A program made the translations under genes and the position numbers. A DNA stretch of 54,330 bases from Bradyrhizobium centrolobii (GTDB lineage Bacteria; Pseudomonadota; Alphaproteobacteria; Rhizobiales; Xanthobacteraceae). The stretch is taken from the NCBI RefSeq assembly GCF_001641635.1, contig NZ_LUUB01000073.1:1-54330 (forward strand), read 5' to 3'. Under the pieces are notes generated by a model, which ran no database searches, was not told the origin of the DNA, and saw only the letters and a list, made by a program, of their open reading frames with translations. Below, piece by piece: positions 34,940-42,659 of this stretch. Numbering within the stretch: position 1 is the stretch's first letter; the number at the start of each line of letters is the position of its first letter.

Positions 34940-35131
34940 CAAATCCGTACGACGGTCTTGGCTGCTCGAAATCGAGCTGTTGGGCTCGGCGACGCCGCAT
35001 GTCGGATCGATATTTGTCGACAGGGCTAGTTGTGCCGCCCGATATGAATTGAGTCTGAACTCGCTCCGATTGACCAGGCGATTTGCGATCTGCGCTGCTT
35101 GCAGTGGCAACAAGACCGCCTCACGTTCCCC
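34940..35131. other. upstream part of the nifH2 leader
   Basis: No gene recognised between the nifB operon and the nifH2 UAS. No clear terminator hairpin was identified by eye. Confidence 0.4.
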
Positions 35132-35245
35132 TGTCGTACATCTGACACAAGCAATTCATCTGTGCGTTTCGACGAGCTTTCATCTCCGTCGTACTGTCAT
35201 GATGACGCGCGTAGCGCCCACTCGGAGAATGGCACGCCGCTTGCT
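35132..35245 (+). promoter_or_regulatory. NifA UAS and sigma54 promoter of nifH2
   Basis: TGT-N10-ACA at 35132-35147 lies 82 bases upstream of a perfect TGGCAC-GCCGC-TTGCT at 35230-35245. nifH2 begins 151 bases after it, leaving a long leader. The site is not a copy of the nifH1 promoter; only the coding regions are near-identical. Confidence 0.9.
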
Positions 35246-35396
35246 ACTCGCTACTGCGAGCAGGACTCAAGGACGTGCCCTCGTCAGTGGCGGCGAGATC
35301 GGTCTTCCCGAAAGCCGTCCACGCGCCGCTTAAAGAGCTTCAACATCGCTGAAGTACGGGCGAAATCATCGGCAGTGGGCTGGATGGAGAACAAGA

Positions 35397-36281
35397 ATGT
35401 CTTCACTGAGACAAATTGCGTTTTACGGCAAGGGTGGTATCGGCAAATCGACGACGTCACAGAACACGCTGGCGGGGCTTGCCGAGATGGGTCATAAGAT
35501 CCTGATCGTCGGGTGCGACCCCAAGGCGGACTCGACCCGACTGATCCTGCATGCAAAGGCACAGGACACGATCTTGAGCCTGGCGGCGAACGCCGGCAGC
35601 GTCGAGGACCTTGAGATCGAGGACGTCATGAAGGTCGGCTACAAGGACATCCTCTGCGTGGAGTCCGGCGGGCCGGAGCCGGGGGTCGGCTGCGCCGGCC
35701 GCGGCGTCATCACCTCGATCAACTTTCTGGAAGAGAACGGGGCTTATGAGGACATCAACTACGTGTCCTACGACGTGCTCGGCGATGTCGTCTGCGGCGG
35801 GTTTGCAATGCCGATCCGCGAGAACAAGGCCCAGGAGATCTACATCGTGATGTCCGGCGAGATGATGGCGATGTATGCCGCCAACAACATCTCCAAGGGC
35901 ATTCTGAAGTACGCCAGTTCCGGCGGCGTTCGCCTCGGCGGGCTGATCTGCAACGAGCGGCAAACAGACAAGGAGCTGGAGCTGGCGGAAGCGCTTGCCA
36001 AGAAGCTCGGAACCCAGCTGATCTACTTTGTGCCGCGCGACAACATCGTGCAGCACGCGGAGCTGCGCCGAATGACGGTGCTGGAATACGCCCCCGACTC
36101 CAAGCAGGCAGATCACTATCGCAACCTCGCGACGAGAATCCACAACAATGGCGGCAAGGGTATCATTCCGACCCCTATCAGCATGGACGAACTTGAAGAC
36201 ATGCTGATGGAGCACGGCATCATGAAGCCGATCGATGAGGACCAGGTGGGCAAAACCGCCGCCGAGCTCGCCGCTCAATAG
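35397..36281 (+). CDS. nifH: nitrogenase iron protein, copy 2
   Basis: A 294-residue dinitrogenase reductase almost identical to nifH1. The first 57 coding bases are the same. Differences include Gly27, Gly32, Leu86 and Asn121 here, LATRI for LAARI, PI for AV near the end, and a two-residue shorter C-terminus. The Walker A, Cys99 and Cys133 ligands and Arg102 are intact. GGATGGAGAA precedes the ATG. It sits before nifQ in the position of the single nifH of B. japonicum, so it is probably the ancestral copy. Confidence 0.96.
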   Translation: MSSLRQIAFYGKGGIGKSTTSQNTLAGLAEMGHKILIVGCDPKADSTRLILHAKAQDTILSLAANAGSVEDLEIEDVMKVGYKDILCVESGGPEPGVGCAGRGVITSINFLEENGAYEDINYVSYDVLGDVVCGGFAMPIRENKAQEIYIVMSGEMMAMYAANNISKGILKYASSGGVRLGGLICNERQTDKELELAEALAKKLGTQLIYFVPRDNIVQHAELRRMTVLEYAPDSKQADHYRNLATRIHNNGGKGIIPTPISMDELEDMLMEHGIMKPIDEDQVGKTAAELAAQ

Positions 36282-36325
36282 GTGGTCGCGGACACCCCAA
36301 AGATGGGCAATCACAGTCGCATGAG

Positions 36326-37072
36326 ATGCAGGAAAATCGAGCGGAGTCGCAGGTGACCGCAGCGCGATCGAGTTCGTTGGACGAAGCGTCACCCTCGCTG
36401 GCTAGCTCTTCTACGGAAGGTCGGGACGTCGGAATAGAATTCTACCGTCTTCTGGTCGGCTGCGATCCCACGGATGCCGACCTAACCGACGATCGCGATT
36501 TTGATCGTCATGTGCTCGCCTCCGTCCTTTCCATCGCCGCGATGGATGGTGGGCCTCTTTCCGAGAAGGTCGGGCTGGTTGAGCAGGAGCTCGATCAGCT
36601 TCGCGCCAAATACTTCCCATCTGGGCCCGTTTGGCCGGTCGCTCGGACGACTAAGCCGGGCTTAACTTACGAGGACGAGATCATCATGGTGCGCGACCTC
36701 TTGCTCGCGCAGCGATCGACTGAAGGCGAGGTCAGCCGCTGGCTCGCTGCCATGATTGCGCGCCGCGCAATGGAGGCGAACCATCTGTGGGAGGATCTCG
36801 GGTTGCGCCAGCGGGCTGAATTGTCGCGTCTTTTGACACGCCATTTCGCACCACTGGCTGCACGAAATACGAAAAATATGCGATGGAAGCGCTTCATCTA
36901 TCGCACCTTGTGCGAGGACGATGGCCTGGTGATGTGCACGACACCGGTGTGCACGCAATGCAATGATTTCGATCTTTGTTTCGGCGAAGAGAGTGGCGAA
37001 AGCCGCATGGCCGAGCGCCGCCGGGAATTTATGCGCGACGTCGAGGAGCATGTCAAAGCCGCCAGTCATTGA
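36326..37072 (+). CDS. nifQ: molybdenum donor NifQ
   Basis: Delivers molybdenum as a Mo-Fe-S cluster for FeMo-co. The C-terminal signature Cys-x4-Cys-x2-Cys-x5-Cys is complete (CTTPVCTQCNDFDLC). It is preceded by LWEDLGLRQRAELSRLLTRH and NMRWKRFIYR. 248 residues, with a poorly conserved Ser-rich N-terminus of about 35 residues. It starts 44 bases after nifH2 and is probably co-transcribed with it. Confidence 0.94.
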   Translation: MQENRAESQVTAARSSSLDEASPSLASSSTEGRDVGIEFYRLLVGCDPTDADLTDDRDFDRHVLASVLSIAAMDGGPLSEKVGLVEQELDQLRAKYFPSGPVWPVARTTKPGLTYEDEIIMVRDLLLAQRSTEGEVSRWLAAMIARRAMEANHLWEDLGLRQRAELSRLLTRHFAPLAARNTKNMRWKRFIYRTLCEDDGLVMCTTPVCTQCNDFDLCFGEESGESRMAERRREFMRDVEEHVKAASH

Positions 37073-37338
37073 CATAGGGCGACAGTTGGCGATCGAGGCG
37101 GCCCACTGATCATTGGCCTCCACGTGAACGCGACATCACGACGGCGTTACTCGATCATGAACCCATCTCGTGGGGACGCGGTCCAGGGCAGCCTTCTGAG
37201 ATGGTCCATCCGATCAAGTGGTTGCTCGCGCTGCGAGCCTCGTTTCTGCAGCCGCCGGATGTCCCTGATGCGGCGGCTCCCGTGCTGTGCTCTGGGTTTT
37301 AGATCGGATCGTTGGACCGAAAAAATGGGAACGACACT

Positions 37339-37926
37339 ATGATAGCGGAGTGCGAGATCAAATCTGCGCACGTGGAGATGCGAGTAAACACCGTCTGGAC
37401 GATCGTGCTCGGCTTTGAAGCCGATCCATTGGCACGCTGGAGCTGGCCGGACTCGAACCAATATCTCAGTAGTATGCCGGAGTTCGTCGTCGCATGCGGC
37501 GGTCGAGCATTCGAGAATGGTACGGCCTACATCGCAGCAGGCCTCCGGGCCGCAGCCCTATGGCTGCCCCCCGGCGTGCAGCAAGATGAGCCGGCGCTAG
37601 ACGCGCTCATGGAGCGGTCTCTGCGTCCGGAGATTGCGGAGGATATGGCCTGTCTTCGCAACGGAATGGCTGAACATCATCCGCCAGAGCCGCATTGGTA
37701 TCTGCCCCTCATCGCCGCCGACCCGAACTGGGCCGGACAAGGTCTTGGCTCGCAGCTCATGCAGCACGCGCTTCGAAGATGTGATGAAGAAGGCGTCGCC
37801 GCCTATCTCGAGAGTTCAAATCCGCAAAACATAACGCTTTACAGACGCCACGGCTTCAAAATCATTGGCGAGATACAACACGGCTCCTCGCCGCCGCTCA
37901 CGCCGATGTTGCGACTGCCGACTTGA
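37339..37926 (+). CDS. GNAT-family N-acetyltransferase
   Basis: A 195-residue acyltransferase. The acetyl-CoA binding motif is WAGQGLGSQLMQHALRR (motif A), and LESSNPQNITLYRRHGFKII is the usual C-terminal GNAT motif B. HWYLPLIAADP precedes motif A. The substrate is unknown. The ATG at 37339 is used because the in-frame TTG at 37312 lacks a good ribosome-binding site. It lies 266 bases after nifQ with no sigma54 site found in the gap, so it may be read from nifH2-nifQ. Confidence 0.82.
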   Translation: MIAECEIKSAHVEMRVNTVWTIVLGFEADPLARWSWPDSNQYLSSMPEFVVACGGRAFENGTAYIAAGLRAAALWLPPGVQQDEPALDALMERSLRPEIAEDMACLRNGMAEHHPPEPHWYLPLIAADPNWAGQGLGSQLMQHALRRCDEEGVAAYLESSNPQNITLYRRHGFKIIGEIQHGSSPPLTPMLRLPT

Positions 37927-38111
37927 GCGGAATCCTTTGGCGAGGATACACACCAGCAGCGACAACTAGGACCTTCTCATACCTTACAAGGTGAAGACGC
38001 CAGAATTGGTCAGCGTCCTTTCGACCAACAGCTGCGAGCGTAGGCATGGGCGAGAGTGCCGCCAGCTAGTAGCTCTGCACAGTGATTTTGACGGGTTGCG
38101 TTGTGCGGCAG

Positions 38112-38369
38112 TCAGATTAGTTCCGGCAGGCTTTTGGGATCAACGAGCACCTCGATGCTGCGAGGCGTCGCTGGCTGCCTTCTGATGAGGCCAGCTCGTT
38201 CCAGCGTCAGCACCATTTGGTGAACCGAGGGCGGGCTGACGCGAAAATATTCTTGCATGTCGGTTTCCGCCGGCGGTCTGCGGTGTAGCCGCGTATAGAG
38301 GTGGATGAAGGCAAGGTACTGCCCCTGTTTGGGCGTGAAGGTTTTTGCCGAAGGACTCACGCCGGCCAT
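38112..38369 (-). CDS. winged-helix (LexA/MarR-like) DNA-binding protein of the IS630 element
   Basis: An 85-residue protein with an N-terminal LexA-type winged helix: FTPKQGQYLAFIHLYTRLHR, then DMQEYFRVSPPSVHQMVLTL as the recognition part. It has no C-terminal peptidase domain. It is wholly inside the IS630 ends and divergent from the transposase, so it is a passenger or regulator of the element rather than a nif gene. Confidence 0.75.
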   Translation of the reverse strand: MAGVSPSAKTFTPKQGQYLAFIHLYTRLHRRPPAETDMQEYFRVSPPSVHQMVLTLERAGLIRRQPATPRSIEVLVDPKSLPELI

Positions 38370-38408
38370 CCGATTCAGTTGTTCGTGCGAGCCTCGAAGG
38401 AGGCAGGC

Positions 38409-39529
38409 ATGAATTTACGATATCGGGTCGAACTGAGCCAAGTCGAGCGCACCAACTCAAGACGCTGCTCGGCGGCGGCAAGCATGCGTCCCGCAGGCTC
38501 AAGCGAGCACAGATCTTGTTGGCTGCCGATGCCGGGGCCAGCGACGAGGAGATCGCCAGGAGCGTTGGCGTGAGCGGCTCGACCGTGTACCGGACCAAGC
38601 GACGCTTCGTGGAAGGCAATCTGGAGCGAGCGCTGAGCGAAGAGCCCCGTCCCGGCGCTGAGCGCAAACTCACGGGCAAGGAAGAGGCTCTGCTGGTGGC
38701 GACCGCCTGTGCCGGTCCGCCGGCGGGCCGTGCCCGCTGGACGCTCAAGCTGCTGGCAGGCGCGATGGTCAAGCTCACCGAGCACAAGAGCCTGTCCCAC
38801 GAGACGGTTCGCCGGCGTCTGGCCGAAAATGACCTCAAGCCCTGGCGCAAGGACATGTGGTGCATTCCGCTGGTCGACGGCGAATACGTCGCTCGCATGG
38901 AAGACGTGCTCGATCTCTACGCCGAGGCGCCCGACCCCGATCACCCGGTGGTGTGCTTCGATGAAAGCCCGGTGCAGCTCATCGGCGAGGCGCGTCAGCC
39001 AATCCCCGCCGAGCCCGGCCGGCTCGAACGTTACGATTACGAGTATCGTCGCAATGGCACCGTCAACCTCTTCGTCCTGCTCGATGTGCATCGTCCCTGG
39101 CGCAAGGTCAAAGTCACCGAGCGGCGTGCGGCAGAAGACTACGCCCAATGCATGCGCGAACTCGTCGATATCCATTATCCCGACGCCGAGACCGTCCGGG
39201 TCGTCCAGGACAATCTATCAACCCATTCTGCCGGCGCCCTCTATCAGGCGTTCCCGCCTGCCGAAGCCAGACGGATTTTGCGACGACTTGAGTTCCACTA
39301 CACCCCCAAGCACGCAAGCTGGCTCAACATGGTCGAGATCGAGATCGGCGTCTTGCGGGGACAGTGCCTCGACCGCAGGATCGACAACCCCAAGCGACTG
39401 CGCCGCGAACTCGCCGCCTGGGAACGGCAGAGGAATGCCGCACGCTCCCGCATCAAATGAATGTTCACTACAGACAAGGCGCGCACCAAAATGGGCCGCG
39501 CCTATCCCGACACTTCCAAAGAGTCATAA
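38409..39529 (+). pseudogene. IS630-family transposase, frameshift and nonsense mutation
   Basis: The ATG at 38409 (MNLRYRVELSQVER) is followed by a frame change near 38450 into the long frame LLGGGKHASRRLKRAQILLA. The DDE core is readable: CFDESPVQLIGEA, VVQDNLSTHSAGALY and PKHASWLNMVEIEIG. At 39458 a TGA stands where relatives have Trp (RIK-stop-MFTTDKARTKMGRAYP). The original frame then runs to TAA at 39527. Two lesions make it inactive unless frameshifted and read through. Confidence 0.8.
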
Positions 39530-39657
39530 TCACTGTGCAGAGGTACTAGTTGCGCATTCGCAGGCGGGCATCTCCAGTTGCTCGGTCAAGAGGGGGACGG
39601 CGCGCGCTTGGTCCGAGCCGTTCAGATCAGTCGATGCGATCTCATCAATGCGGGGCT

Positions 39658-39774
39658 TGTAACATTGGTGACAATTCACCTGACGTATCTTGGCGTGCGA
39701 ATCACAACAAGCGAAAGGCACCGCAATGCAGAACCTAGCGACCTTACAGCGCCCAGTATGGCACGGTGCTTGCC
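39658..39774 (+). promoter_or_regulatory. NifA UAS and sigma54 promoter, distal, upstream of nifV
   Basis: TGT-N10-ACA at 39658-39673 and TGGCAC-GGTGC-TTGCC at 39759-39774, 85 bases apart. No intact gene begins soon after; nifV is 500 bases on and has its own promoter. Either it drives a small ORF or a lost gene, or it adds a second start for nifV. Confidence 0.75.
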
Positions 39775-40053
39775 ATAGTCCTGACTGCATCACTTAAGTC
39801 GTCGCGTGATGCACGGAGCGGACTCGGCGCTTGTTGGTTCATGGCGTCGGGTCCGTTCCGTTCTGGTCTCGCCAGCCCAGGGCGGCTCGACGTGCATCGA
39901 GGAGGCTAGCGGAGCCCATCCCTAGATCCCGAAGTTTCGCAATTTCAAGAAGAAATCGGTTCTGAAGGGGGGCCGCGCGAAAACTCTGGTGGGTCGGACC
40001 CGTCGGCTAGAGCCGCCGTCCGATCAGGAGTCTTCGTATCGAGGTAGCATGAA
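39775..40053. other. leader between the two sigma54 promoters
   Basis: No gene recognised. A GAGGAGG-like motif at 39900 is not followed by a convincing frame. It may be the remnant of a gene once driven by the promoter at 39759. Confidence 0.35.
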
Positions 40054-40215
40054 ATGAGCAGGAACCACGGAGGACCGGCCCGACCACGAGGATCCAGGTT
40101 CGACATGATCATCAATGTCGCCCGCAAGCGACGCAGATCTGAGCTGGTGCGCTGCCGACGTTGTTCGTTTCGCGACAAAGTCCCTCCGAACGGCTCCGTA
40201 TGTTCGAGCGTCTAA
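40054..40215 (+). CDS. possible small basic protein, 53 aa
   Basis: The frame MSRNHGGPARPRGSRFDMII continues into a very basic segment with one Cys-x2-Cys (RCRRCSF). A weak GAGG lies upstream. It overlaps the UAS of the nifV promoter, which argues against importance. No family is recognised. Low confidence. Confidence 0.25.
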   Translation: MSRNHGGPARPRGSRFDMIINVARKRRRSELVRCRRCSFRDKVPPNGSVCSSV

Positions 40216-40245
40216 ACTCTATCGTGATCTGGCATGCCGGTTGCT
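40162..40245 (+). promoter_or_regulatory. NifA UAS and sigma54 promoter of nifV
   Basis: TGT-N10-ACA at 40162-40177 and TGGCAT-GCCGG-TTGCT at 40230-40245 (GG-N10-GC kept), 52 bases apart, which is close for NifA. nifV starts 32 bases after the -12 box. Confidence 0.8.
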
Positions 40246-40277
40246 CGCCGTCAGAGAAAGTGGAGTATTGACCTGAG

Positions 40278-41480
40278 ATGAGCTTCGATGCTGCGATGCA
40301 GTCCGATAAAGCGCCGCCGCGACCGATCGTCCTGAACGACACGACGTTGCGCGATGGCGAGCAGGCGCCTGGTGTCGCCTTTACGGCTGCAGAAAAAGAA
40401 TCCATCGCCCGGGCGCTGGCGCGGGCCGGAATTAACGAGATCGAGGCCGGTACGCCGGCCATGGGCCAAGAAGAGATCGGCGCGGTCCGGGCTATCGTCG
40501 AAGCCGGTCTGCCGGCGACGATCATCGCTTGGTGCCGGATGCGGACTTTTGACGTCGAGTCAGCGCTCAGCGCCGGTGTGTCAATGGTCAATTTGTCAAT
40601 TCCATCCTCCGACATCCAAATTGCGGCCAAGCTGGGGGGCGGCCGCCCGGCTGCGTTGGAGCAGGTGAGGCGGGTCGTCGGCTATGCGCGTGAGAAGGGG
40701 CTTGATGTCTCAGTCGGCGCGGAAGACTCCTCGCGGGCCGACGTCAATTTCCTGATCGAATTGCTGGCTGCGGCAAGCGGCGCAGGCGCACGCCGCTTTC
40801 GTGTCGCGGACACGCTCAGCGTACTCGACCCAGATACGGCCTTTGCCATGGTCTCGGCGCTACGCGCCACCACCGATCTCGAGCTCGAATTCCACGGCCA
40901 TGACGATCTCGGTCTTGCGACGGCCAACACGCTCGCGGCCATAAAAGCGGGCGCGACACATGCGTCCGTCACCGTGATCGGCCTTGGCGAGCGCGCCGGC
41001 AACGCGCCGCTGGAAGAGGTCGCTGTCGCGCTCAAGCAGCTTTATGGCCGCGACACGGGCGTCGTACTGTCGGAGCTTGAGAACGTCGCGGCCGTGGTCG
41101 CGGCGGCCGCCGTTCGCGCGATTCCACTCAATAAAGCGATCGTCGGTGAGCATGTTTTTACCCATGAATCGGGCATACATGTCGATGGTCTCCTGAAGGA
41201 CCAGCGCACCTATCAGGCACTCGACCCACGGCTGCTTGGTCGTTCCAATCGTTTCGTGATCGGCAAACATTCAGGTCTCGCCGCCATCACGGCGCTGCTC
41301 TCCGAACTGCAACTATCGGCGACCGACGATCAAGCGAGGGCGGTCCTTGCCCGGGTCCGCAAGCATGCTGTCGAGTGCAAGGGGGCGGTCACGCGAGAGA
41401 CCGTGATAAAGATCTGGCACGACGTCCGCGACCGCCCGCCGCCCAGCTGCTTCCAGGACGGCGCTTCGGTACAAAGGTGA
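40278..41480 (+). CDS. nifV: homocitrate synthase NifV
   Basis: Condenses acetyl-CoA with 2-oxoglutarate to homocitrate, the organic ligand of FeMo-co. The HMGL/IPMS barrel has LNDTTLRDGEQAPGVAF at the N-terminus, the metal-binding HGHDDLGLATAN, GLGERAGNAPLEEV and HESGIHVDG. 400 residues, which is normal for NifV and shorter than LeuA, and it lacks the leucine-binding domain. Most nodule rhizobia lack nifV and take homocitrate from the plant (FEN1); it is known from photosynthetic bradyrhizobia and Azorhizobium. Fifteen bases before nifW. Confidence 0.93.
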   Translation: MSFDAAMQSDKAPPRPIVLNDTTLRDGEQAPGVAFTAAEKESIARALARAGINEIEAGTPAMGQEEIGAVRAIVEAGLPATIIAWCRMRTFDVESALSAGVSMVNLSIPSSDIQIAAKLGGGRPAALEQVRRVVGYAREKGLDVSVGAEDSSRADVNFLIELLAAASGAGARRFRVADTLSVLDPDTAFAMVSALRATTDLELEFHGHDDLGLATANTLAAIKAGATHASVTVIGLGERAGNAPLEEVAVALKQLYGRDTGVVLSELENVAAVVAAAAVRAIPLNKAIVGEHVFTHESGIHVDGLLKDQRTYQALDPRLLGRSNRFVIGKHSGLAAITALLSELQLSATDDQARAVLARVRKHAVECKGAVTRETVIKIWHDVRDRPPPSCFQDGASVQR

Positions 41481-41495
41481 TGACGGAGACAGCAA

Positions 41496-41825
41496 ATGGT
41501 TGATGGCATCCTCGCGCGATTGGACAAGGCTGCGGCGGCCGAGGAAATCTTTGCGATATTGGAGGTCGACTACGACCCGAAAGTGGTCAATGTTGCACGG
41601 CTCCACATTCTAAGACGCATGGGACAATATCTCGAAGCCGAGGATTTTACTGGCGCGCCGGATGAAGCTGTAGCGAAACGGTGCAAGGAAGTGCTGGAGC
41701 GGGCTTATGCTGATTTCGTCACCTCCTCTCCAATTGACCAGCGCGTGTTCAAGGTTCTGAAGGACGCCGTGAGTCGACGGCCGAAAGAAGCTCAAGCTCT
41801 CGTTCAGCTCGACGCCTTGAAGTGA
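41496..41825 (+). CDS. nifW: nitrogenase-stabilising protein NifW
   Basis: A 109-residue protein that protects or matures the MoFe protein. The family is recognised by LARLDKAAAAEEIFAILEVD, YDPKVVNVARLHILRRMGQY and SPIDQRVFKVLKDA. Directly behind nifV in the same operon. Confidence 0.93.
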   Translation: MVDGILARLDKAAAAEEIFAILEVDYDPKVVNVARLHILRRMGQYLEAEDFTGAPDEAVAKRCKEVLERAYADFVTSSPIDQRVFKVLKDAVSRRPKEAQALVQLDALK

Positions 41826-42107
41826 ACGGGCTGACTTGCCTGCGCTTGGAACGCCATCCTCAATTCCAGGCCAACTTAGCTCACCGGATCTTTAATGCGT
41901 GCGCGTGAAGGCATCGATCAGTCAATCGAAGTTGCGGCGGGAGATGGGCATGTCGCGTTCTCGACGACGTTGGTTTCAGCGATCGCCGTGGCCTTGTCGT
42001 GTTTCCGACGTCTGCCGCTTGTCGGCGCCGCTACCCAATTGCAGGCGAGCGATGAGCGGCTTACGCAAGATCCTATAGCCGCGCAGGATTTGCCAGACAT
42101 GTAAACT
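41826..42107. other. intergenic region nifW to the fixA relic
   Basis: A short frame (41895-42104, MRAREGIDQSIEVAAGDGHV) shows no family resemblance. A near-match to a NifA site, TGT-N10-ACG, is at 41995-42010, about 98 bases ahead of the sigma54 promoter at 42108. Confidence 0.4.
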
Positions 42108-42123
42108 TGGTACGACACTTGCT
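42108..42123 (+). promoter_or_regulatory. sigma54 promoter of the fix operon
   Basis: TGGTAC-GACAC-TTGCT keeps GG-N10-GC. It lies 34 bases before the ATG of the fixA relic and about 525 before fixB, so fixBCX transcription probably passes through the relic. Only an imperfect NifA site is seen upstream. Confidence 0.75.
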
Positions 42124-42156
42124 GTCTGCTATGCGCAGCTAAGCTTGGAGAAGCGC

Positions 42157-42659
42157 ATGCGCACCGCTGTTTGCAGCAACAGCTGCCTCACTCCCCTCGG
42201 GCAGGAATGCTGCCCGTGACCGATCCTATACTGCGCCAGGAGCGCATACGACTGTCGTCCCCTGCGGGCGGTCCATCCTTGTGGCGCTCCGGGCAGGCCC
42301 GCGGCAAGGCGACCTCGTGGACCATGGGTCCACTTGCGGCCGATGTGTATTTGCCCAAGGCGCGCATCTTCGGGGCTAGTTGCGCCATGCGAGTGACCGA
42401 TTGCTACCTGGCCGCCGGTGATAGGCCTGTAAACGTCGGCCAGCACTTAACCGCAACCGGTAAACCTTGGCCGGTTCCGCGAGGGGCCGAGCGGGCCCAA
42501 CTCGAGTCCGCCCGTGCGGTCGGCGCCGCTTGCGCGCAGGCCGAACGTGGCGAGCGGCCGCCCGAAGCATTCCTCGAGGCGCTCTTCAGAAGGTGGACGA
42601 AGCTGGAGCTCACGGCACTTGCGCGGGCCTTAGAGAGGAAGAAGTACCATGAGCAGTAA
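42157..42659 (+). pseudogene. fixA: decayed fixA (electron-transfer flavoprotein beta subunit)
   Basis: Pieces of FixA are recognisable in sequence order but in more than one frame. The ATG at 42157 aligns by base with the MHxVVCIKQVPDSAQI start. VTDPILRQE matches VTNTIMRQG, and TMGPLAADVYLPKARIFGAS followed by VTDCYLAAGD matches the TMGPPxAEDxLRKALxFGAD/LLTD region. The tail LEALFRRWTKLELTALARAL resembles the FixA C-terminus. About 110 residues of the middle are missing, so it is non-functional. It overlaps the fixB start by 11 bases, as an intact fixA would. Confidence 0.7.

Larger units (their letters stand above)
38072..39543 (+). mobile_element. IS630-family element, defective
   Basis: Terminal inverted repeats begin GCTCTGCACAGTGATT on the left and CCTCTGCACAGTGATT (inverted) on the right. 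The element is flanked by TA at 38070-38071 and 39544-39545, as expected for IS630/Tc1 insertion into TA. The surrounding bases reconstruct a palindromic target, CTAGTACTAG. It carries a divergent HTH gene and a broken transposase. It separates the nifQ-acetyltransferase block from the nifV promoters. Confidence 0.85.

Noticed and set aside
37073..37338. sigma54 promoter ahead of the acetyltransferase gene
   Set aside because: The only candidate has GG and GC 11 bases apart instead of 10, and no TGT-N10-ACA site is present.
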